From positions 1-17,628 of the forward strand of contig RCAB01000815.1 in NCBI GenBank assembly GCA_003640385.1: a DNA stretch of 17,628 nucleotides, in the 5' to 3' direction. The translations under genes and the position numbers were made by a program. This stretch comes from Setaria digitata. Taxonomy: Eukaryota; Nematoda; Chromadorea; Rhabditida; Setariidae. A model generated the notes under the pieces. That model was not told the DNA's origin, ran no database searches, and saw only the letters and a list, made by a program, of their open reading frames with translations. This document shows positions 8,719 through 17,628 of the stretch, one piece after another (positions within the stretch are counted from its first letter, which is position 1; the number at the start of each line of letters is the position of its first letter).

Positions 8719-11607
8719 ATGGCTGCGGTGGAAGTTGCGTACGTTTAATTTTTTTTTAATTTTTAGAATTTTTGATAAGAAGATGTGATGCTTCTTTTCA
8801 CTGTAGCAAATAAGAAAATTAACAGTTATCAGATGAGCTAACTCCCACGCAAAGTTTGATTTTAATTAAAATTTACAGTTTGAAAGCATTGCAGATCAGG
8901 TTTAGATGAGGAGACCAACGTAAATACTGCCTTGGGGACCTATCATTTATCAGTTGCAAAAGGAAAAACAAAGCCGAATTATGAAATTCTACCAGTTGGC
9001 AGAGAGAAGTATACTTACTTTTGAAATGAACTTGACTTTCCGACCGGGTCAATGGGAATAGGAGAAGTTGCTCGAACTTATTTATCCTTAGCAGCATTCA
9101 AATTTGTTCACTTGGCACAGTCACGTTTGGATTTGATTCCTTGCTTAGTAAAGATCATCACAATTACGGCGTGACTATGTTGACGTAATGCTGACGTGAA
9201 GAAGTGAATCGCTTAAACAAATGCTAGAAAGTGTGACATGAATACGTGACGTATCTTCATCATTATGGTGACAAAATTCTAGCACTACGATCAAATTCAA
9301 ACGTGAAAGAAATAACGATGGATTGGGACGCGTTTTACTTCGGCTCAGGAACAATAGTCAAAATTTAATAAAATGGAAGTTGCGTTGTACGACGACAAAG
9401 ATTACTGTATGATTTTAAAAATTACTGTGGGATTGTTTATGACGATTGAATTCCGTTCCGAAATTGAGTTCCGTTTTCGAGAACAAGTACTTTCTTTACG
9501 TTCAGTATTCGAAAGGGACAAACAACTGTGGGATAAAATGCTTAAAAAGGTTTTGAATTTAAGGCATTTCCGTCAAGCAATGGACAGATTACTCCTTTTG
9601 ACGAAGAAAAATGCCTGTTAACATGGATTTGTCCAGATTCTCTAAACACATGGGCACAAATGAAACCTCCCAAATTACTCGTCTCACTTTCTCTTGTCTC
9701 AGACAGTGGCGAGATCATCGGATCAGCTGATGTTATACTTTTGAGTAATGAACTCTTCTTCCTCAGGCATTAAGCAAGCACTATTTGATTCAACAGAAAC
9801 AAATTTATAAAAAATTTAATTTACGCACTAATTGAAGCTACAAAAAATCGATCTGATGCAAAAACAGATTACGATAACTCTTCATTTCTTCTCGTAGACA
9901 AATAAAATTTGCACGAACTAAACAAGTCACTCAAAAATTAATTTCCGAAATTTAAACGTTAATTTGAGAATTTATTTATGTTGCAGCACAACTTGATATG
10001 AGTGGATTTTGTGCGGAGGAGAATCTACCTGTGCACAATTTAATATTTGGTTCTGAGAAGTCGAAATTAAATCACAATCAGTCAGAATTGTTCCTGAAGA
10101 CAGCCGTAGATGTCACTGAAATGACACCTCGGTCAGTTTCTTGTCATCATGCAACTGACTCACTTGCACAACTGAAATGGCATTTGATTTGAGTTTCGCA
10201 AAATAGTTTCAAATCTTCGAACAGTTCAGGTTCAAGCATCTTCAAGCACTGCACTAAGACCCCACAGGTAGATTTCAAAGATAGCATCAGTAATGAACAG
10301 TAGCTGTTTACTGAATTAAGACCTCGATTTTCGTACGCTCTCCATTCCTCTGAATCGATGAGAATTTCTCATTGAAGCTAGTGAATTTTGCGATATCAAA
10401 CGTAATTATTCAACATAGCAAATTAAATGAGCTGTAATTGTATTACAATACACTAATATTGCAGTACTATCAATTTTGCGTTAGATCGCTTCCAGAATGA
10501 CGTTGCGTACGTTCAGTTGAATCTTATCAACAGTGGAAAACGTGAAATTATTTGGAAGTTAATGACAAACAACAAATACATTACTGTTAGCCCGACTTAA
10601 AATCATCTTCAAGTTTAATAACGTACAACAGACTTCAAGAATTATTATAAACTTTTATCTTGTTTTCAGGCTTCACCTAGCGGAAGTGGACTGATACTTG
10701 CTCACCAAACTGGCAAGTGTCTTCTTTCCTGGCATCTTCCAAAACATTGGTATACCTGGGACAAGATTGCACCTGCCAAATTGTTGCTATTAGTACAAAT
10801 TCACGCAGGAATGGGAAAATTACTGGACGAAAGAACCGCCAAATATATTGGTAAAATTTTCAGTTGTCTAAAGCACCAATATCTAACATTAATTCTGCTG
10901 CAATAGATTGAACACTGAAAAAAAAAAAAAAAAAGAAAAATAACTTTTCTCCTGATTGTCAACTTATTTGAAGCATGAAAGTTCGATTCGGAAGCAAGAA
11001 CTTTTTCAATTTTGACTGAGATGGAATTAAATGTAAATAAATCAATTTAAGAATGAAATTTGAAATTCTCTTTTCAATCCAGCAATATTTCCATCCATTT
11101 AGTGTTCCCGAAAACTGATCAAACTTGTACAACAGATAGTATGCCGATCCATCAGATTATTCTTGTATCCGCGAAGGAATATGCTAGTAAAGCAAAGCCA
11201 ACAATGGAAACTACTATGTCGACTGAAAGGTGAGCCTATTAGATTGTTCGTGAAGTTCAGCCTGATGGTTTGCTAATAAATATTAACAAAGACTGGAAGT
11301 CTAAAAGTTTTTTCCGTAAAACAACTGAATTCATATTTTCTTTCTTATCAAGTACGGCAAAATTTACTAAAAAAATATATTGAAGTGTAATTTTTGGTTT
11401 TGATTCCGACTTTCTGTTATTCCTCATTTCAGGATAGCTTCAGAAGCAAACTTTACTACTTCAAAGAGTATCGGAAGTGCCATCCAGATATCCGGAGCAC
11501 AATTTGCAAATGATGAAATTGTTTGGAAGATTGGAGTAATCTGTAGTGTAACGGTTTTGTCTTACTTGATTTTGAAGATGCTACTTGAGTATGATTCCTT
11601 GATCTGA
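8719..11607 (+). CDS. Tandem double-MSP-domain protein with a C-terminal membrane anchor
   Basis: Ten exons in matching phase: 8719-8738, 8895-9008, 9092-9184 (or from 9095), 9349-9406, 9564-9744, 9987-10131, 10465-10585, 10670-10850, 11103-11229, 11433-11607. Product 404 residues. Two major-sperm-protein-like beta sandwiches are recognisable, at about 44-156 and 196-305. Each has the series TVTF / TINF, an L-NNS or L-INS strand, KWKLRC / IWKLMT, then a FPSSNGQI / SPSGSGLI loop and KCLLTW / KCLLSW. The C-terminus carries one hydrophobic helix (about 376-398, VWKIGVICSVTVLSYLILKM) followed by six residues. With no visible signal peptide, this fits a tail-anchored protein with cytosolic MSP domains, as in VAP proteins, which have only one. 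VAP-like ER contact function is inference from fold and topology; FFAT-binding residues were not checked. Exon 1 and the AAG acceptor at 9563 are the weakest points. Confidence 0.82.
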
Positions 11608-12317
11608 ACTTTCTAAAATATAAATATCTGTCTAAAAAAAATCTTATCTGATACTGCACCTTAGATAGAAAGAATCAATTACTCCTTTTCGTAATTCAAC
11701 GGCTTAGCCATAACTTGCTGTTTTGCCATCTCATGATTTCAGATAAACTTCGCAACAAATCTAAAGAGAATTATTCGGAAGCTTAATTATCATAAAATAG
11801 AATGAAGCAATTTGTAGGTCTCATAGAGTGAAAAACCAAATAAGATTCGAATTATAATCTATGGCTGAAGACTATTTTGTTACCCAGCTAATGAAACAAT
11901 GTGTTCATTCTACCGCAAGCAAAGTTAGGTGGAAGAAAAGAAGAGTTAGCTTGAAGTATCAAAATGAAATTTCAAATTTCGTAACTTTGCAATGAACAGT
12001 GAGGAGGAATAGCAAAAAATAGGTAAAAGAATATGCACAACCTAAAAATAAACCTGAATAGGTCATATAATATTATTCAAAATACCTGCCTTGATTAGAA
12101 CTTATACTTCGGCACTCATAAGATTTTTTCAGTTAAGTAATCTCAGCAAACATCTAGCGAAAAAAACGGTTGAATATGAAATGACAGAACTAAAAAAAGG
12201 AAACATTTTCCGTAAAAATAATCAACGAACAGATAAAGGCACACTGTTAAACCCGTAGTAGAGGAGAAAAGTACATAAGCGATTACTTTAAGGCTACGAC
12301 ATGATTACTCGGTCATA
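11608..12317. other. Convergent 3' spacer between the double-MSP gene and crumbs
   Basis: The two genes end facing each other here. An AATAAA at 12047-12052 on the plus strand could serve the MSP gene, giving a 3' UTR of about 450 nt. I see no clear signal for crumbs on the minus strand, and no coding sequence. Confidence 0.4.
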
Positions 12318-15300
12318 TTATATCAGTCTCTCTTCAGGTGGAGATTTCAACATTGAATTCATCTGAAACAAAAAAGTCATCCGTGTTTTTCCTGTAAACT
12401 AGTTATAAATCTTATCTATCAATTTCTTCGCTGTTTCCTCCTATTTAATACCTAATTTTATGGAATAATTCACCTAATGCTTCAAATTAGTATTTACGTT
12501 AAATTGTCCACTTTTACTGCAACTTTTCATTTGCAGAAAAGAAAATCTGATAAATCCTATCAGATTCATTGTTTCGAAATAAAATCAATGATTTTTGCTT
12601 TTGAGGATAAGAAAAAAATCTAACCGGCAACCGTGATATGCTACATTCGTGATGTGATGGACTATAAGTACCCTGAGTTGCACGACGTCCTCGAATTAAC
12701 ACCACTGCAAACAGTACAAGGCCAATAATGACCAGTGCTATTATTAGGGCCAGTATTGGTCCAGCTATGTAGCCCAGTGAAACAGATCTGAAATCTTTTT
12801 TTTGAAATTAAGAAAACACATTAAATGCTGGAACCTTTTCACTCCTGCCTACTTATTATTATCAGACTGACATTACTGGAATATGAAAATTGATGTGAAA
12901 GCCTTCAGTAAAAATTTTACAAATAAAATTAAAAAGTAAAAAATTCCCAGAAGCAATTAGGAGATGCGTATACTTTTTTTCTTCATAAGTTTCTTATAAT
13001 TTAATTAGCTACTCTGGAAATTCCAATATTAACAGTGCAAAAAAAAAAGTATTCAAAACTTAGAAACAAATGTCACAACGTGGTGAAATAAATGTATTAT
13101 GAATTATTTTATAATATTCATAATTATTTCACAAATATTTCATAATAAAAACATTAGTATGAAAGAAAAAACTTTATGTCATTTCTGATCGAATGGCAAT
13201 TATTTGGAATGTTAAACAGACTGATTAGTAGTGATAAGAACTAGAACTAGAACAGTATACCTTCTCTTTTCAATCAGATGGATGCAATGCTCTCCGCCAT
13301 AACCTAATTCACATCTGCATTCATAAGTTGCTATTTCTAAATCATTTTTTGTAGTAACTGAAGGATGAATGCATACACCATGTACGCAGTCGTGTTTCGT
13401 TCGATTTAGACTATCCGGAATGCATGGATCTTCCACAGCACATCGTTTTCCAATGTATCCTGAAATCAGATAAATCAGGTGGTTAGCTACTGGTCATAAT
13501 ATTCATCTGTATTTATTTCCAGACTAACAAACTAACCCGTGTAGCAAGCACAATCATATGAACCAATCAAGTTAGTGCAGCTACCATGAACGCAAAAACC
13601 TAATGCACATTCATCGATATCTTCAGTGCACTGAGGACCGTGATAACCGGTACCATCACAGTCACACTCGTATCCATTTACGCGATCCACGCAACGTCCG
13701 CCATTTTGACATACTTCACCTACGCAGTCATCGATATCCACTGAACACGTTTCACCTTCAACAAATCAGCATTCAAAATTCAATTCGATTTCACGCAAGT
13801 TTACGCACTGATTCCATTTCAAAAATTAATGTACCTGCAAACTTCGACAGCTACTAAAATTTTTCTTTTACAAAACTGAAACCTTATCTAGCTATTTTTG
13901 CTGAATTAAAAATTTCAAAAAAAACATGTCTTGAAATTGTTTTCCAGATTGTAAAATAAGATTTTGAGAAGAAATGAGAGAATTTTTCTAACTCTCATAT
14001 CGAAACTCAAGAAATGCAACGGATTGAAACCAAAATAATTACAACGAATGACGGTAAAATTGCCATTAAAATCTTCAGTTTTGTTAACTACTTTTCTTAG
14101 AAAATCCTTCAGTTTTTCAAAATAATAAATAGTTAAATTAATTCAAATAACCTGTAAAACCAGGCAAGCAAGAACAACTAAAGCCACCGATGAAGCCCTG
14201 ACATGTACCACCATTCTCGCATGGATCTGAGTTGCAGTAATCAATTATCATATCACATGTATCACCAGTATAGCCACGTTTACAAACACATAAATGTGTT
14301 GTTGATGTTTGTTGTATGCAATCACCATTATCATTACACGGTCCTTCTAAACAACTGCCTAATATTTCACAGTGATCGCCTGAAATTTCAAAATTAAACA
14401 GTACTTAAAGCCTATAATTCGCATATTTTAGTTCTAACAAGCTAAAATGTTGAAAATTACTAAACTCAAAAAAAAAACGAAGGTAGTTTTACATTCCAGT
14501 GTAGCAACTGTGCTAACAAGAGAAGACAGAAGCTTTCAAACAGGTAGGTTTCTGCTAGTGATCTAAGCTTAAGAAAAAGAAAACAGAAATGACCTAAATG
14601 ATAGCTATCACAGGTACAGTAGTATGATCCAGGTGTATTAGTACAATTGCCATCATGTTCACAAGGAAATCTGATACATTCGTTGATGTCAACATCACAG
14701 TGTTCACCTTTCCAGCCCGATTTACAGTCACAGAAAAAGTTATCAGCAACTGTTCTGCACTGTCCCTGTATGCAGGGCGATATAGTACAATAATCTTTCA
14801 TTTTATCACAATGCCGACCTGAAAATAAAAAGTGTCAGGTCGAGAAGAATTCGTGAAGTGTAGGTTATCTCATGTACTTTATCCGAGTTGATGATCCATC
14901 TGTTACTGAGTACTTTATTGATCCATCTTTGAAAATCAGGATGAATTTTTTGCTAAGCTTAAGATAAGTAATGAAACTAGACTTTACTAGTTTAATATTA
15001 AAGTACTGAATCATTTCATTCAATTCAAAAGCACTAGCACTATTTCTGACGCTACTCATAAATCACTGAAATTTCTGCTATAAAAAGTCTCATTCAAGGG
15101 AAATAATTGCAATTCACGACCCCGATCACGAGTTATCAATACCTCTCGGTAATGGTCACAGTACGCTGATTCTTTTAGTATGCCGCGGGTACAGTCCTGG
15201 ATATCCTAAGGACTTTACAGACCTGTTATTGCCCAACTTATGAGCCTAGTACCTCAAACTTGTCTTTTTAAGAATTGCTCTGGACAAAAATTATCCAGTA

Positions 15301-17628
15301 GCCAATATCTTATAATCAACTGACCAATGTTCAACTGCTGTTCACGTGGAACCCTTCTGCACTTCAGTCTTCAAAGATCTCACTTGAATATTTGCTACTA
15401 CCGCTAAGATTCGCACTAATGAAAGCTTCAATCGGGCCTATAACCATTGCGACCCTCTTACTTGTTGCGGCCAAATCTATCTTTTATTAAAAATTCTCCC
15501 ATTCTTTTATTTTTATTTTTTAACACGAGCCTATGCAACGATTCCATTTTCAGGTNGAGTATAAGTCTTTCGTTCAAACCCATCCATTTTCAGGTCTAGT
15601 TGATTCGACAGGTGAGTTGTTACACACTCCTTAGTAGCTTCCAACTTCTACGGCAACCGTCCTGTTATGATCATAGTTTTTCGAGTATAAAATTCCGAGC
15701 TAGATAAAGAAGTTCGACAACTAAAGGGAGCAAAATATACACAAGCATAAGCGTATTGTGGTTCCTTTCTTTCTGAACCACTTCTACAGCTTTTGAAATT
15801 TGAAATTAAAGTAGTTTTAAAGACTATTCACCCTCATAACCATCGGTACATATACATTCAAAATTGCCATCTCTAGACAAGCATGTTGCTCCATTTTTGC
15901 ATGGATTTGATTGACAAAAATCTTTTTGTACATCACAAAGCGTTCCATCAAAACCTGACGGACAGTCGCATACGAATGTATCCTAAAATACATACAAGAT
16001 ATTCCATTCATTTTCAGGAAATTTTAATTCAGCAAATTTAAATTCTCACTAATGAACTAATTAGTGAGAATTTAAATTTAAATTATACGTGCTAGGAATT
16101 TGTGACAGTCCTGGCAAAAAAGAAATGGTCTTTTTTTAGATTCAATTTTTCACTGAACAATTTTTACAAGAATAGTTCCTCTATATGGGGAGCTAATTCT
16201 TTTTAAATGAAATTTTTTCTTCAATAAAAAAAAATAAGTTACAAAACAAAATTTCCACTGCTTCTCAATTTAAATTGTCAACCTTCGAAAGTTATGACTG
16301 ACCTTGACTNGTATGGGGAGCTAATTCTTTTTAAATGAAATTTTTCCTTCAATAAAAAAAAATAAGTTACAAAACAAAACTTTCACTGCTTCTCAATTTA
16401 AATTGTCAACCTTCGAAAGTTATGACTGACCTTGACTTCTTCACACTTTGCTCCATTTTCACAAGGCAAAGAAATGCATTTTGTTGATTTCTAAAAAAAA
16501 TACCACATTAAATGGTAGATGGCTAATATCTTTAATCAGAATTTCTGATCACCACTATCAGCCCGCCAATTCGGTAACACTGTTTACTTTTTTTTTTTTT
16601 TTTTTTTTTTCATATCACAAAAACCAGGTGAAATTCCTACCAATGTTTGACAGCGTGATCCAACAAATTGCGCTGGACAATCACAATTATATTTACCCTT
16701 TATGAAGGTACAATTTCCACCATTCAAACATGGTGACAGTTTACATAAATCCATTTCTTCGTCACAAAATTTTCCACTGTATCCCGGCAAACATACACAG
16801 CTGCAATATCAAAGGAAAAACTTTTTAAGCAAAAAAAAAAAAAGGTGTAACAAAAAAAATTTGCAATTAAACTCGTTTTTTTTTTTGTTCTTCAAGAAAA
16901 GATCCATTATCTTTAAAATCATTTATTTAATGATAAAAAATTTCTGATAATTTAAATTTCGATAAAAAAAGCTTTTTCTTTGATATTTCAAACACAGACC
17001 TGTATTCATCAACGCCATTAACGCATATACCAGAGTTACAGAAATGATTCTCACATCTATCAATTCGTGCCTACGAAAAATTAAAGTAAATTAAAGTGGA
17101 ATAAATTTATATCGAAGTTTCTCTGGAGAATGCAGCAAAATAATTATCTGGGAAAAACTTTTTGATGACATTAATAAATAGCAAACAGATAATTAGATTT
17201 ATGTAAGAGGCATCTTAGATGCTCTAACTGTAAAAAAGAAAAGGAAAATTTAATAAAAAAAAAAAACAGTTACTCAAAGAAAACAAGCTTCAACCTCACA
17301 AAAAGTGCCTGTAAAGCCAGGCTGACAATCGCAAACACGCATATTCCACAAATCTCGACAAACTGCTTTATTTTTACATGGATTTCCTGAACCGCAGAGA
17401 TCCTCTGCATAGCACTGATCATCTATGATATTACGACGTTTGATTAATTCAAAACGAGTGGTATTTTCGAACAAAACTCCTGCTCTATTATGAATGAAAA
17501 ATGAAATCGGCGCAGCGATTCCAATTTGAATATTTTCCAAACAGCCCTGAAAGAAAATACATTTTTCTGAACAAATTGGAATATTCAATTTACACCTAAC
17601 TTTCTCACCTCAGATAACCCAAAAAAAA
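12318..17628 (-). CDS. crb: Crumbs homologue, 3' part: LamG end, 12 EGF-like domains, TM and ERLI tail (5' end outside window)
   Basis: Twelve exons, read from high to low, all phase-compatible: 17628-17609 (partial), 17546-17295, 17070-17000, 16800-16641, 16490-16431, 15982-15832, 14818-14594, 14379-14152, 13755-13537, 13459-13261, 12787-12625, 12362-12318. About 596 residues are visible. Order: the end of a laminin-G domain (GLSE|GCLENIQIG), then twelve six-cysteine EGF-like domains, three with calcium-binding (D-I/V-D-x-x-C type) starts. A membrane helix (AGPILALIIALVIIGLVLFA) follows, then a 37-residue cytoplasmic tail. The tail has the FERM-binding motif RRATQGTYSPS and ends PPEERLI-stop, the PDZ ligand for PALS1/PAR-6-type partners in known Crumbs proteins. 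Crumbs defines apical membrane identity in epithelia. The final 15-codon exon is recognisable only by homology. Four consecutive phase 1-1 exons carry the EGF run. Upstream exons with more EGF and LamG domains are expected beyond the edge. Confidence 0.93.
15087..15310 (-). pseudogene. Decayed 18S rRNA fragment (3' domain) inside the same intron
   Basis: On the minus strand this continues from the 28S-like piece into small-subunit rRNA 3'-domain sequence. It shows TTCTTAAAAAGACAAG, then GGGCAATAACAGGTCTGT, CCTTAGGATATCC, AAGAATCAGCG, CCGAGAGGTATTG, and GAATTGCAATTATTTCCCTT followed by GAATGAG. The SSU consensus has GAGCAATAACAGGTCTGTGA and ATTGCAATTATT at these places. It carries internal deletions and is not functional. 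The order 28S-then-18S on one strand matches a rearranged insertion or the junction between rDNA repeat units with the spacer lost. Confidence 0.8.
15318..15672 (-). pseudogene. Decayed 28S rRNA fragment inside a crumbs intron
   Basis: Read on the minus strand, this stretch follows conserved eukaryotic large-subunit rRNA. In order: AACAGGACGG, then AAGGAGTGTGTAACAACTCA, AATCAACTAG, CTGAAAATGG, a gap, GGTAGTAGCAAATATTCAAG, and GGGTTCCACGTGAACAGCAG followed by TTGAACATTGGTCAG. Many substitutions and lost blocks (for example, most of the segment after CTGAAAATGG) show it is not a functional rRNA. It lies between crumbs exons 15832 and 14818, on the same strand as crumbs. A single N at 15556 interrupts it. 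Recognition is from memory of the conserved LSU core, not from a search. Confidence 0.82.
15543..15595. repeat. Short (13-bp) direct repeat around a single N (15556) in the rDNA-derived block
   Basis: The sequence tccattttcaggt occurs at 15543-15555, directly before the N, and again at 15583-15595. It is the complement of the conserved LSU piece CCTGAAAATGGA. This is the same pattern as at the other Ns with a shorter overlap, so the intervening 27 bp and the true order are unreliable. Confidence 0.6.
16034..16079. repeat. Perfect 20-bp stem hairpin in a crumbs intron
   Basis: Arms 16034-16053 and 16060-16079 are perfect 20-bp inverted repeats (aaatttaaattctcactaat and its complement) with a 6-nt spacer gaacta. 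The hairpin sits in the intron between exons 16431-16490 and 15832-15982, 52 nt upstream (on the minus strand) of the acceptor of the next exon. Confidence 0.85.
16184..16437. repeat. 126-bp direct duplication around a single N (16310), at the edge of a crumbs exon
   Basis: Positions 16184-16309 and 16312-16437 match over 126 bp with about three differences (for example, tttttcttc against tttccttc). The second copy ends inside crumbs exon 16431-16490 and provides its real donor. The first copy carries only a stub of that exon end. An unmerged overlap of two haplotype or error-bearing contigs is the simplest reading. Confidence 0.88.
16588..16610. repeat. T23 homopolymer in a crumbs intron
   Basis: An uninterrupted run of 23 T on the plus strand (A23 on the minus strand) lies in the intron between crumbs exons 16641-16800 and 16431-16490. 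It is probably a simple repeat; its length is unlikely to be exact. Confidence 0.85.

Noticed and set aside
8873..9097. Minus-strand frame of 74 codons
   Set aside because: Antisense to MSP exon 8895-9008; no support.
9373..9621. Plus-strand frame of 82 codons starting MEVALYDD, first read as an MSP exon joined by a -1 frameshift at 9549
   Set aside because: It crosses exon 9349-9406 in the wrong frame and then intron sequence. The proper model (9406 spliced to 9564) needs no frameshift and restores the MSP fold.
14865..15059. Minus-strand frame of 64 codons in a crumbs intron
   Set aside because: The flanking crumbs exons join in phase without it and it encodes no EGF cysteines.
14865..15472. 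GC-richer intron block first considered as a transposon coding remnant
   Set aside because: Part of it (15087-15472) is better explained as rRNA-derived sequence, with conserved LSU and SSU core motifs in order; no reverse transcriptase or transposase motif was seen.
15817..16011. Minus-strand frame of 64 codons starting MNGISCMYF
   Set aside because: Out-of-frame shadow of the crumbs EGF exon 15832-15982, whose true frame has the EGF cysteines.

Overview
The window is AT-rich, intron-dense animal DNA, most likely from a parasitic nematode (a spirurid or filarial worm is my best guess). The reasons are many short exons with TTTCAG-type acceptors, a gene with major-sperm-protein (MSP) domains, and LSU/SSU rRNA-derived sequence of animal type. 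There are three multi-exon protein genes, none fully visible as one reading frame. I built the exon models by joining open stretches whose splice phases agree and whose joined products match known folds.

Layout. Positions 1-2048 are mostly non-coding: an AT microsatellite, a 151-bp duplication around a single N, a tRNA-Arg(CCG) on the minus strand (977-1049) and an inverted-repeat element. Positions 2049-7148 (+) hold a divergent 14-3-3 protein. Its ligand-groove residues are kept, and its C-terminal tail is about 710 residues long, about three times the length of the 14-3-3 domain. Positions 7149-8718 are intergenic. Positions 8719-11607 (+) hold a ten-exon gene for a 404-residue protein with two tandem MSP domains and a C-terminal membrane anchor. 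After a 0.7-kb convergent spacer, positions 12318-17628 (-) carry the 3' half of a Crumbs homologue: the end of a laminin-G domain, twelve EGF-like domains, a transmembrane helix and the 37-residue cytoplasmic tail ending ERLI. One Crumbs intron contains a decayed rDNA insertion, a 28S-like piece followed by an 18S-like piece.

The assembly is imperfect. Four single Ns (572, 2315, 15556, 16310) each lie between direct duplications of 13 to 151 bp, as if contig ends were butted together without merging their overlap. None of them breaks an exon in my models.

The three genes share no obvious pathway. 14-3-3 (PAR-5 in Caenorhabditis) and Crumbs are both cell-polarity proteins, but nothing here shows that the two loci act together. 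The most novel-looking items are the long-tailed 14-3-3, the double-MSP anchored protein and the rDNA mosaic inside crumbs.
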